DNA from: an uncultured bacterium
Lineage (GTDB): Bacteria > Verrucomicrobiota > Kiritimatiellia > RFP12 > UBA1067
DNA: 31,693 nt
NCBI GenBank assembly: GCA_902779075.1
Contig: CACZAK010000028.1
Coordinates: 1-31,693, forward strand
Direction of reading: 5' to 3'
The position numbers and the translations under genes are program-made. Below are positions 16,563 to 24,042 of the stretch, in pieces; the first letter of the stretch is position 1, and each line of letters opens with the position of its first letter. Under the pieces are notes generated by a model that saw nothing but the letters and a program-made list of their open reading frames with translations, was not told where the DNA came from and did not search any database.

Positions 16563-18155
16563 ATGAGAAGAATAGGAATCACCTTGCTGTTGCTGTCGGC
16601 CTACGCGGCCGGCGGCGTCACGTTCCGTCGCCCGCTGGAGCGCGTGGCCTCGATGGATCCCATCCACACGTCCGCCGTGTACGATTCCCGCGCGGCCGCG
16701 CTCGTTTACGAGCCGCTGCTGGAGGTCGACTACGAGGCGCGCCCATACCGTCTCAGGGCGGGTGCGTGCGACCTTCCCGTGATGAGCGCGGACCGTCTCG
16801 TGTACACCTATCGTCTGCGCGACGGCGTGCGCTTCCAGGACGACCCCTGCTTTCCCGACGGGAAGGGCCGGTTGGCGACTGCGGAGGACGTGGTGTATTC
16901 GCTCAATCGCCTGCGCGACCCCGCGAATGCGTCGAGCGGCATGTGGACGATGGACTACGTCGACAAAATCGAGGCCACCGACGCGCGGACCGTTGCCATC
17001 ACGCTGAAGAAGCCGTTCCACGTGTTCCCATGGCTTACCGCGCTGTCGTACTCCGCGGTGGTGGCGCACGAGGCGGTGGAGAAGTACGGCACGTCGTTCG
17101 GGCAGCACGCGGTGGGGACCGGTCCGTACCGCCTCACGGAGTGGTGGCGCAACTACCGCATGATCTTCACGCGCGACGCCTCCTGGCGCAGGTGGCCGGA
17201 GATCAAGAACCCAGCGCCGTTCGACAAGATCGAGTATGTCGTAGTGGGCGACAACTCCACCCAGTGGCTGATGTTCCTCGGCAAGGAAGTGGACTGCCTC
17301 GGCGGCGTGGACCGCAACAACTGGGACGCCGTTGTGGACAAGGACGGGAAGCTCATGCCGTCGCTGTCCGCCAAGGGCGTGCGTCTCCTCTCCGCGCCAA
17401 CGCTCCAGGTGGGGTACGTGGGCGTGAACATGGACGATCCGCTGCTCGGCAAGAACAAGAAACTCCGCCAGGCGCTCAACTGCGCGTTCGACGCACCGGC
17501 CTGGAAGCGGTTCTTCAACGACCGCGTGGACCCGGCGGACGGTCCGGTGCCGCCGGGCGTGGACGGGCGGATCGAAGAACCGTTCGAGTATGCGTTCAAC
17601 TTGGAGAAGGCGAAAAAGCTGCTGGAAGAGGCGGGATTCCCGGACGGCAAGGATCCGAGTACGGGCAAGCGGCTCGTACTCCCGATTTCGCTGGGGCGGG
17701 CCGACCAGGGCGCGCGCGAGGAGGTGGAGCTGCTGCAGGGCTTCTACGACCGCGTGGGCATCAAGCTTGAGCCGCAGTTCATGACGTGGGCGGCGTACCT
17801 CAAGGCCGTCTCGGACGGACATGCGACGCTCTTCATGCTCGGCTGGGTGGGCGACTATCCGGACGCGGAGAACTTCCTCCAGCTCTTCCACTCGAAGAAC
17901 TGCTCGCCAGGCGCGAACCACGGCAACTACAGAAATCCGGAATTCGACAAATGCTACGACGAGGCGATGTCTGCCGCCACGCCCGAGGCGCGCCATGCGG
18001 CGTGGAAGCGCGCGCAGGAGATCGTGCGCGAGGACTGTCCGTGGATATTCCTCTCCTTCCAGAAGGGGTACTCGATTCTCTGGGACCACGTGGGCAACTT
18101 CCGCCTCACGGACTTCCCCTACGGCACGGAAAAGTACTTAAGTTACGGAAAGTGA
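16563..18155 (+). CDS. ABC transporter substrate-binding protein, peptide type (SBP_bac_5)
   Basis: An exported solute-binding protein of the OppA/DppA family, 530 residues. A short signal peptide (ITLLLLSAYAAGG) starts it. Family features follow: DPIHTSAVYDSRAAALVYEPLLE, FQDDPCF with the ATAEDVVYSLNRLRDP segment, GTGPYRL, a central LRQALNCAFD, and a C-terminal LGWVGDYPDAENFL block. Likely ligands are peptides or other amine-containing solutes. No lipobox is seen. GGAG lies eight bases before the ATG, and the gene starts 22 bases after pgpA. No permease or ATPase genes are nearby, so its transporter must be encoded elsewhere. Confidence 0.9.
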   Translation: MRRIGITLLLLSAYAAGGVTFRRPLERVASMDPIHTSAVYDSRAAALVYEPLLEVDYEARPYRLRAGACDLPVMSADRLVYTYRLRDGVRFQDDPCFPDGKGRLATAEDVVYSLNRLRDPANASSGMWTMDYVDKIEATDARTVAITLKKPFHVFPWLTALSYSAVVAHEAVEKYGTSFGQHAVGTGPYRLTEWWRNYRMIFTRDASWRRWPEIKNPAPFDKIEYVVVGDNSTQWLMFLGKEVDCLGGVDRNNWDAVVDKDGKLMPSLSAKGVRLLSAPTLQVGYVGVNMDDPLLGKNKKLRQALNCAFDAPAWKRFFNDRVDPADGPVPPGVDGRIEEPFEYAFNLEKAKKLLEEAGFPDGKDPSTGKRLVLPISLGRADQGAREEVELLQGFYDRVGIKLEPQFMTWAAYLKAVSDGHATLFMLGWVGDYPDAENFLQLFHSKNCSPGANHGNYRNPEFDKCYDEAMSAATPEARHAAWKRAQEIVREDCPWIFLSFQKGYSILWDHVGNFRLTDFPYGTEKYLSYGK

Positions 18156-18184
18156 TTACCCTTGCAACTCGATGGGGAATATGA

Positions 18185-18190
18185 GACAAT
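18185..18190 (+). promoter_or_regulatory. Extended -10 promoter candidate of araD
   Basis: TGA followed by GACAAT and then ATCGCC, the same downstream bases as after the SIS gene promoter. Transcription would start near 18197, at the base of the leader hairpin. Confidence 0.4.
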
Positions 18191-18197
18191 ATCGCCA

Positions 18198-18228
18198 AAG
18201 CACGCGCTGGGGCTCCTAGGCGTGCCTT
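18198..18228 (+). promoter_or_regulatory. Leader hairpin before araD
   Basis: AAG-CACGC (18198-18205) pairs with GCGTG (18220-18224) and, past one bulged C, with CTT (18226-18228). The loop can close further through CTGGG with CCTAG. The hairpin begins at the expected transcription start and ends three bases before the GTG at 18232. No T-run follows, so it is a leader structure that may affect translation or mRNA stability. Confidence 0.45.
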
Positions 18229-18231
18229 AAC

Positions 18232-18963
18232 GTGAAAACCAAAACGACGGTAGACTCAATGCTGGAGGAAACAAAGGAGCGCGTCTGCGCAGCCAACCTC
18301 GCGCTTGCTCGTGAGGGTCTCGCCATACTCACCTGGGGCAATGCGAGTGAAATAGACCGCGAACGCGGGCTCGTGGTGATCAAGCCGAGCGGCGTTCCGT
18401 ATGACGGCATGAAGCCCTCCGACATGGTGGTGGTGGACCTCGACGGCAAGGTGGTGGAAGGGAACTACCGCCCTTCGAGCGATACGCCCACGCACCTTGT
18501 CCTCTACAAGGCGTTCCCTTCCATAGGGGGCGTCGTCCACACCCACTCGGCCTACGCAACGGCGTGGGCGCAGGCGGGGCGGTCGATTCCCAACATCGGC
18601 ACCACGCACGCGGACACCTTCCACGACGACGTGCCGGTTACGGGGGAAATTCCGTCCGACCGCATCCGCGATGCCTACGAGGAGGCGACGGGAGACGCCG
18701 TAGTGGAGACGATCCACCGTCTCGGCATCGACCCCGTTGCCACGCCGGGCGCGCTCGTGGCGCACCATGGTCCGTTCACCTGGGGCCGTGACGCAGCCGA
18801 CGCCGTGGAGCACGCGGTGATCCTGGAGGAGGTCGCGAAGATCGCCTTGCTTTCCGTGGCGCTCAATCCCGCCATCCAGATGAACCGAGACCTTATTGAA
18901 AAACACTATTCCCGCAAGCATGGCCCGAAAGCCTACTACGGGCAGAAAGGAAACAGCAAATGA
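18232..18963 (+). CDS. araD: L-ribulose-5-phosphate 4-epimerase
   Basis: A zinc-dependent class II aldolase-family enzyme that epimerises L-ribulose 5-phosphate to D-xylulose 5-phosphate. It resembles E. coli AraD throughout: LTWGNASEIDRERG, VIKPSGVPYDGM, RPSSDTPTH, VVHTHSAYAT with two zinc His, GTTHADTF, AHHGPFTWG with the third His, and the C-terminal RKHGPKAYYGQ. The GTG at 18232 is the longest start. The ATG at 18259 (MLEETKERV) matches the E. coli N-terminus better, and neither has a good ribosome binding site. No araA or araB is nearby. The stop overlaps the start of the transporter gene by four bases (ATGA), so the two are translationally coupled. UlaF/SgbE-type epimerases of ascorbate catabolism share these motifs. 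Confidence 0.92.
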   Translation: MKTKTTVDSMLEETKERVCAANLALAREGLAILTWGNASEIDRERGLVVIKPSGVPYDGMKPSDMVVVDLDGKVVEGNYRPSSDTPTHLVLYKAFPSIGGVVHTHSAYATAWAQAGRSIPNIGTTHADTFHDDVPVTGEIPSDRIRDAYEEATGDAVVETIHRLGIDPVATPGALVAHHGPFTWGRDAADAVEHAVILEEVAKIALLSVALNPAIQMNRDLIEKHYSRKHGPKAYYGQKGNSK

Positions 18964-20243
18964 CAGAAGCACAGGCAAAGACATTCAAACGCGCGCAGTG
19001 GAAGTTCATCATCTACAGCATGATCGTCTACATGTTCTTCTACGTGACGCGCAAGAACCTCTCGATGGCGCAGCCGGGAATGCTGGACGAGGGCGTGATC
19101 ACCAAGGAGGCCCTCGGAGTGATTCTCACCGTACACGGCGTGCTGTACGGAATCAGCCGGTTCGCGAACGGTTTCTGGGCGGACAAGCTCAACGGCCGCA
19201 TCTTCATGGCGATCGGACTTGCGCTCTCGGCGCTGATGAACTTCCTGTTCGGCTGCACGTCGCTGACGATCCTCTTCGCGGTGTTCTGGGTGATCAACGG
19301 CTGGACGCTCGGCATGGGCTTCCCGGCGTGCGCGAAAATGCTCACGCACTGGATACACCCGAAGGAGCTCGCCACGAAGATGTCCATCTGGAACACGTCC
19401 CACTCCTTCGGCTCGGCGCTCGCGCTCGGCATCTGCTCGCTGCTCTTCGCGGTGGGCATGAACTGGCGCTGGTGCTTCTACGTGCCGGCGGCGCTGGCGG
19501 GCCTCGCGGCCGTGTTCTGCTTCTTCTCCGTAAAGGACGGTCCCCACGAGGAGGGGCTGCCTGAACTAGATCTCTCCGACGTGCGCGGAAAGGCAGATGC
19601 GGCGGAGAAGCGTCAGGTGACGGACGCCGACCGGCGCAGGCTCGTCTTCCGCAACCGGGTGATCTGGCTCTGCGCGCTCGCGAACTTCTTCGTGTACGTC
19701 GTGCGCTTCGGGTTCCTCGACTGGGGTCCCACCTTCCTGAAGGAATACAAGGGCATTCCCGTGTCGAAGGGTGGCATGATGATCATCGCCTTCGAGCTGG
19801 CCGCCGTCGTGGGCACGATTTTCGCGGGGTGGATCACGGACAAACTGTTCGCCGGACGCGGCGTGCGGACGTGCGTGTTCTGCATGTTCTTCGCGGGACT
19901 GTGCGCTCTCGGGTTCTGGTATCTGCCAGCCGGGGCTGCGATCTGGCAGGCGACGCTTCTCCTGATGGGGACGGGCTTCTTCATCTACGGCCCGCAGGCG
20001 CTGATCGGCATCGTGGCGGCGCAGCAGGCCACGAACGACGCGGCGGCGATGGCGAACGGCTTCATGGGCATCATGGGCTATGCCGCCACGACGGTATCCG
20101 GCATCGGCATTGCGCTCATCAGCAAGCACTTCGGCTGGAACGCCGCATTGCTCTCCATCGGCGGATTCGCCCTCATCGGCATGGTGTTCTTCCTATTCGC
20201 GTGGAACGCACAGGCAACGGGTTACAGGAAAGCGGCTGCGTGA
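18960..20243 (+). CDS. Organophosphate:phosphate antiporter (MFS, GlpT/UhpT family)
   Basis: An inner-membrane carrier of 427 residues with about twelve hydrophobic segments. The N-terminal YVTRKNLSMAQPGM and the loop RFANGFWADKLNGRIFMAIG are typical of the OPA family, which exchanges sugar phosphates, glycerol 3-phosphate or phosphoglycerate for phosphate. A charged cytoplasmic loop (about residues 195-222) separates the two six-helix halves, and the second half repeats the pattern (AGWITDKLFAGRG). The ATGA overlap with araD suggests it brings in a pentose phosphate, or a precursor, for the epimerase. That substrate is inferred from context; glycerol 3-phosphate or hexose phosphate cannot be excluded. 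Confidence 0.9.
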   Translation: MTEAQAKTFKRAQWKFIIYSMIVYMFFYVTRKNLSMAQPGMLDEGVITKEALGVILTVHGVLYGISRFANGFWADKLNGRIFMAIGLALSALMNFLFGCTSLTILFAVFWVINGWTLGMGFPACAKMLTHWIHPKELATKMSIWNTSHSFGSALALGICSLLFAVGMNWRWCFYVPAALAGLAAVFCFFSVKDGPHEEGLPELDLSDVRGKADAAEKRQVTDADRRRLVFRNRVIWLCALANFFVYVVRFGFLDWGPTFLKEYKGIPVSKGGMMIIAFELAAVVGTIFAGWITDKLFAGRGVRTCVFCMFFAGLCALGFWYLPAGAAIWQATLLLMGTGFFIYGPQALIGIVAAQQATNDAAAMANGFMGIMGYAATTVSGIGIALISKHFGWNAALLSIGGFALIGMVFFLFAWNAQATGYRKAAA

Positions 20244-20282
20244 CGGTGCAATTTTTTCGCGGTTACCCGCAGTGGAAAATGC

Positions 20283-20288
20283 TATAAT
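20283..20288 (+). promoter_or_regulatory. Extended -10 promoter giving a leaderless TPR-gene transcript
   Basis: TGC followed by a perfect TATAAT, ending seven bases before the ATG at 20296. There is no ribosome binding site in between, and the predicted transcription start coincides with the start codon. Confidence 0.65.
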
Positions 20289-20295
20289 ACCCACC

Positions 20296-21294
20296 ATGAA
20301 AACATCACTTTTTCTTTTGGCAAGCGCACTGACGTTATGTGCGTCGGGGGCGTGGTACTGGCCGTTCGGAGCTGACAGGGACAGCACCAACGCGCCGCCG
20401 CGCCTGCACCGTCTGCTCGAGCCGGCGAACGACTTCATCGAACTTGCCCAGGACGCATCCTTGGAAGGCGACACTGCAAAGGCGCTGGAGAACTACCGCT
20501 TCGCGCTTGAGGAGCTCGACCGCGTGGAGACGGAGTACCCGGACCGCGCAGCCAGCGCCGAGTTCGCCCCGCTTCGTCTGCGGCGTGCAGCCTGTACCGC
20601 GGCCATCGACGCCATCCGCTTCGCGCAGGTCAACGAGAACATGCGCCCCGTGTCCGTCACCGACACTATCGAACTGGAGAAGCGGTGGGAAAAGGAGCAG
20701 GGGCTCGCGGACGAAGAGGAAGATAAGAAAAAAACGGAACCGTCCAAAAAGGACGATGATGCCAAACCGAAGGATGAGGCGAAGAAGGAGCCGCCTCCGC
20801 CGAAGGAAGATGTGAAACAACTTACACCTCCGCCGAAAGAAGAAACGAAGGAAGAGGATAAGAAAGCGGCTCCTTCACCGAAAGAAGAGAAGAAGGTTGA
20901 TGACGAGCAGCAAAGCGGGCCTCCGAAAGTCCTACCTAAGGACTGGGAAGGGCGCATAGTGCAGGCGATGGAGTATCTTCGGACGCAGGACTACGCGGCT
21001 GCAGACGTTCTTCTGGAGTCGTTGCAGAAGGAGCGCCCGAAAGACCTTAATGTATTGCTGCTGCGTGCGGGGGCGCAGACGGGCACGCAGAACTATTATG
21101 CGGCGCAGCGGACGCTCGAGCGGGCAATGCGCGCACATCCGAGGTCGTATCTGCCGTACTACAATCTCGCTAACCTCCTTATCATGCAGGGAGGCGACCT
21201 TGAGTCGGCGCGGGAGTACTACGAGCTCGGCCGAACGGTTGGCGGGCCCGTCAACAAGGCACTTGAGGCGCGACTGAAAGGAGTTGGAAAATGA
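20296..21294 (+). CDS. Exported TPR-containing protein with charged linker
   Basis: A 332-residue protein with a signal peptide (LFLLASALTLCASG). A helical, TPR-like N-terminal part (about 36-130) has DTAKALENYRFALEELDRV. A disordered Lys/Glu/Pro linker (about 137-215) contains repeated PPPKEE-type units. A C-terminal pair of tetratricopeptide repeats follows (about 217-315: DYAAADVLLESLQKERPKD, then YYAAQRTLERAMRAHPRS and a third helix pair). It probably acts as a periplasmic scaffold. The start is set by the -10 element and the signal peptide. Its stop overlaps the next gene by four bases (ATGA), which links it to lipoprotein sorting or envelope maintenance. I do not recognise a named family. 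Confidence 0.75.
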   Translation: MKTSLFLLASALTLCASGAWYWPFGADRDSTNAPPRLHRLLEPANDFIELAQDASLEGDTAKALENYRFALEELDRVETEYPDRAASAEFAPLRLRRAACTAAIDAIRFAQVNENMRPVSVTDTIELEKRWEKEQGLADEEEDKKKTEPSKKDDDAKPKDEAKKEPPPPKEDVKQLTPPPKEETKEEDKKAAPSPKEEKKVDDEQQSGPPKVLPKDWEGRIVQAMEYLRTQDYAAADVLLESLQKERPKDLNVLLLRAGAQTGTQNYYAAQRTLERAMRAHPRSYLPYYNLANLLIMQGGDLESAREYYELGRTVGGPVNKALEARLKGVGK

Positions 21295-22061
21295 GGTTTC
21301 TTCTAGCGTGTGCTTGCGCGGCGTCCATCGTGGCTGCGGCGCAGGACGCAACTGTTCTCGACGAGATATCCCGTGCGGGGAAGGAGCCGCCGAAGCTGAC
21401 ACGCGCGGCATCGGCTCCGGCGGTGCTGGCCGCGTGCCGCGAGATGCTGCCGTACCGTCCGATAGAGCTGAAAGGCGCGCTTATCCTGCGCAACCGCAAG
21501 GGAATCGTCCAGAAGGAGTGCGACTACAGGCTCGTCATGCGGCGGAGCGCGGAGGCGACGCAGCTGTCGGTTTCCCTGTTCGCGCGGCACGAGACAAACG
21601 AATTGGCTTCCGTGACGATTTCGCGTCGTGGCGACGCGCGGCCGACGATCCAGCTCGTGTCCAACGGGACGGACCAGTCCATAGGGTCGCCGTTAGATCG
21701 CGTGATGGACACCGACGTGACTTGGCTCGACCTGACCTTCGACTTCCTCTGGTGGACGGATGCCCAGTACGAGACGGAACGCGAGGGCGAGACGGTCCAC
21801 GGGCAGACGTGCATGGTGATCCTCGTGCGTCCGCCTACGAAGATCGAGGGACTCGAGGCCGTGCGGCTGTGGGCTGACAAGAAGACGGGCTGCCTCATGC
21901 AGGCCGAGCAGCTGGGCGAGGGCATGAAGCCCCTGCGTCGGCTCTGGGGTACGCGCGTGAAGAAGTTCGGCGAGCGCTGGATGGTTTCCGTGCTTGAAGT
22001 GGAGACGTTAGGGTCACGCCACCGCACGAAGATCACGGTGGAATCGCTTCAAGAACTGTGA
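21291..22061 (+). CDS. Outer membrane lipoprotein-sorting protein (LolA-like fold)
   Basis: A 256-residue periplasmic protein with a signal peptide (LLACACAASIVAAAQ). The middle part reads like the LolA-like lipoprotein-sorting family: TWLDLTFDFLWW, then GETVHGQTCMVILVRPP and VRLWADKKTGCLMQAEQ, ending with a strand-rich HRTKITVESL. Such proteins share the half-barrel of LolA/LolB and bind lipid or lipoprotein acyl chains. GAAAATG precedes the start, and translation is probably coupled to the TPR gene through the ATGA overlap. A true LolA chaperone role is not proven; PVC bacteria often carry several paralogues. Confidence 0.8.
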   Translation: MRFLLACACAASIVAAAQDATVLDEISRAGKEPPKLTRAASAPAVLAACREMLPYRPIELKGALILRNRKGIVQKECDYRLVMRRSAEATQLSVSLFARHETNELASVTISRRGDARPTIQLVSNGTDQSIGSPLDRVMDTDVTWLDLTFDFLWWTDAQYETEREGETVHGQTCMVILVRPPTKIEGLEAVRLWADKKTGCLMQAEQLGEGMKPLRRLWGTRVKKFGERWMVSVLEVETLGSRHRTKITVESLQEL

Positions 22062-22063
22062 AT

Positions 22064-22178
22064 ATTGTTCACAAATGTTCAATGCCATCATTGTTCACAA
22101 ATCACAAATATAAATGAGGCTTGTCATATTGACATTGATATTTGTGAACAATTGTGACAATTGAGATTTGTGAACAAT
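22064..22178. promoter_or_regulatory. Mirror-arranged cluster of four 13-base operator-like motifs
   Basis: ATTGTTCACAAAT occurs at 22064-22076 and 22090-22102, and its exact complement ATTTGTGAACAAT occurs at 22140-22152 and 22166-22178. Both pairs have a start-to-start spacing of 26 bases. Each motif has a near-palindromic core TTGT-two bases-ACAA. A further palindrome, AATTGTGACAATT, lies at 22150-22162. The last motif overlaps the ATG at 22177. The gap is strongly AT-rich compared with its surroundings. The bases TTGTGA recall Rex and CRP half-sites, but the spacing fits neither. It may bind a repressor or fold into a long hairpin. A promoter for the CNNM genes is probably inside, but I cannot fix its hexamers. 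Confidence 0.7.
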
Positions 22179-23160
22179 GATAGAGCCTATGGTTTTGGCC
22201 TTTATATTGATTCTGCTTGTCTTGTTCGTACTCTCTGCGTTTTTTTCTTCCGCCGAGACAGTTCTTTTCTCGCTGACGCCTCGCCAGCTCCAGACCATTG
22301 AGAGGGCAAAGCCCTCGGTCGCACGCCGGATTGCCGGCTGGCAGAAGGAACCGGCTCTCATACTCTCGACCATCCTTGCCGGCAACACGCTCGTCAACTT
22401 CGCCATAGCCTCGCTCGGATACATGCTGATGCTGCGGTTCGTGGAGACGGGGACAGAGGCGGTTTCGGTGGCAACGTTTACGTTCCTCCTGCTGGTGTTC
22501 GGCGAGATCATGCCGAAGCAGTACGCGATGCGCCATGCGGAGCGGATGGCGGCGTTCTGCGTGCGTCTGCTGCTGTTTTGGCGGATCGTGCTCAAGCCGT
22601 TCTCCGCGCTGATGGTGGCGGGGTCGCGCGTGTTCGGCGATCTCCTCACGCGGGAGCGCCGCGCGCTTTCAGACGACGAGCTGCGGACCGTGGTGGAGTC
22701 TGCCGCGGCTACAGGCGAACTTGACCGCGAGGAGGCGTCGATGGTGGAGGGCATAATGCGCCTTCCGGACCTCTACGCTCTCAACGAGATGACGCCGCGC
22801 GTGCGGCTTAAAGGCGTTGAGGCTACTTTGCCGGACGCCGATAAGGTGCGACTTGCGGAGGAATTGGATTATCCGTTTCTGCCGGTCTACAGAAACGATA
22901 TGGACCACATCGAGGGTTTTCTCGACACGGAACGGCTGATGTCGGACCCGGCGCGGAACGTTGCGGCGGCTATTGACGAGCCCCTGCGCGTCTCGGAGCA
23001 TCAGGGGCTCGACGATCTGCTCGTCCTCTTCATGCAGACTGGCCGACGCATCGCCCTCGTGGAGGACCGCTGGGGTGGTACGGCAGGGATCATAACGCGC
23101 GGCGACATTCTCGAGCTCATCGTTAAGCCCGTGATTGACGACGAGGAGGATGACGACTGA
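22177..23160 (+). CDS. CNNM/CorC-type transporter with CBS domains (first of pair)
   Basis: A 327-residue inner-membrane protein with a DUF21 (CNNM) transmembrane domain (about 1-150) followed by a CBS-pair region (about 190-315). Landmarks are SAFFSSAETVLFSL, TILAGNTLVNFAIAS and the conserved FGEIMPKQYAMR. Relatives export Mg2+ or Co2+, or were once called haemolysin C. The C-terminal CorC_HlyC domain of the long family members is absent and an acidic tail (DDEEDDD) ends the protein. The ATG at 22177 overlaps the fourth operator-like motif; an ATG at 22189 is the alternative. Its stop overlaps the next gene by one base. Confidence 0.88.
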   Translation: MIEPMVLAFILILLVLFVLSAFFSSAETVLFSLTPRQLQTIERAKPSVARRIAGWQKEPALILSTILAGNTLVNFAIASLGYMLMLRFVETGTEAVSVATFTFLLLVFGEIMPKQYAMRHAERMAAFCVRLLLFWRIVLKPFSALMVAGSRVFGDLLTRERRALSDDELRTVVESAAATGELDREEASMVEGIMRLPDLYALNEMTPRVRLKGVEATLPDADKVRLAEELDYPFLPVYRNDMDHIEGFLDTERLMSDPARNVAAAIDEPLRVSEHQGLDDLLVLFMQTGRRIALVEDRWGGTAGIITRGDILELIVKPVIDDEEDDD

Positions 23161-24011
23161 TGGTCAAGGTCACCATCCCCATCGTGCTCATGGCCATTTC
23201 CTTGGCAGTGGCGGCGTTCTGTGCCGGCGTTGAGACGGGATTCCTCTCTGTGTCGCGCGTGCGACTACTCTCACTCGTGCGCCAATCCGCTCCGCGCGCG
23301 AAGCGTCTGGCACGGATACTGGGCGACATGTCGCGCGTTCTTACGACGCTCCTTGTGGGCAACAACCTCGCTGCCGTCCTCTTCTCCACCGCTACGGCGG
23401 CACTCGGCGCGCGGCTGTTCGCAAATGCGCCGATCATGCGATCGGCTTGGTCGCTCGCGGCCGCAGTACTTATGCTGTTCATGGGCGAATACCTGCCAAA
23501 GCTGATCTTCGCCTCGCGCCCGCTCCGCCGTTCGCTGTGGGCCTCCGGCCCGTACCGCTGGCTGGCGTTTGTACTGGCTATTCCGGTGGCGGCGTTTTCG
23601 GCGCTTGTGCGCTTCGTGTTCCGCGTTCGCCAGCCGCGTTCGCTCAAGCTGGGCGTGTCACGCGACGGTCTGCGGATGCTGGTGGCCGACCGCAACGACG
23701 CGACGCGCCTCACGCAGTTCGAGAGGCGTCTGATCGAACAGGTGCTTATGCTCCAGGCGACGTTCGCGAAAGACCTCATGCATCCGGCCACCGCGAAGGA
23801 CTTGGCCGAGATGAAGGAGTACCGTCGGCCCGGAAAAGTCGGGCATTTCTGTATTCCGTCGATGACGCGCGGGGACGACATCCTGCCACTCATGAGGCGA
23901 AACCGCAGCCCGGTGGCGGTCGTATGCGACGAGGCGACCGGCGCCGAACTTGGGGTGGTCACTGAAGAAGATGTACTTCTTGCCTTGACCGGAACCCTCA
24001 AAGAAGGGTAA
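23160..24011 (+). CDS. CNNM/CorC-type transporter, short paralogue (second of pair)
   Basis: A 283-residue paralogue of the preceding gene. DUF21 features are CAGVETGFLSVSRVR, TTLLVGNNLAAVLFS and MGEYLPKLIFASR. The CBS region is shorter and more degenerate, ending with DEATGAELGVVTEEDVLLAL. Tandem CNNM genes are common and the pair may form a heterodimer. Translation is coupled, with the ATG sharing the A of the upstream TGA. The stop codon overlaps the -10 element proposed for the AsmA-like gene. Confidence 0.85.
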   Translation: MVKVTIPIVLMAISLAVAAFCAGVETGFLSVSRVRLLSLVRQSAPRAKRLARILGDMSRVLTTLLVGNNLAAVLFSTATAALGARLFANAPIMRSAWSLAAAVLMLFMGEYLPKLIFASRPLRRSLWASGPYRWLAFVLAIPVAAFSALVRFVFRVRQPRSLKLGVSRDGLRMLVADRNDATRLTQFERRLIEQVLMLQATFAKDLMHPATAKDLAEMKEYRRPGKVGHFCIPSMTRGDDILPLMRRNRSPVAVVCDEATGAELGVVTEEDVLLALTGTLKEG

Positions 24012-24014
24012 AAT
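24009..24014 (+). promoter_or_regulatory. -10 element candidate before the AsmA-like gene
   Basis: TAAAAT overlaps the stop codon of the second CNNM gene. The leader would be about 22 bases and includes AAAGGAG at 24030-24036, six bases before the ATG at 24043. It lacks the TGn extension seen elsewhere. Confidence 0.35.
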
Positions 24015-24042
24015 ATACGCGCACATCTTAAAGGAGAAAGCA

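Noticed and set aside
16416..18089. Minus-strand open frame opposite pgpA and the substrate-binding protein
   Set aside because: Shadow frame; both plus-strand genes are recognised with confidence.
20244..20282. Hairpin GCGG-TTAC-CCGC after the antiporter gene as a terminator
   Set aside because: The stem is four pairs and the T-run lies before it, not after it, on the coding strand.
22064..22178. Assignment of the four motifs to Rex or CRP
   Set aside because: The half-site TTGTGA is shared, but Rex needs TTGTGAA and TTCACAA four bases apart and CRP needs TGTGA and TCACA six bases apart. Neither spacing is present.
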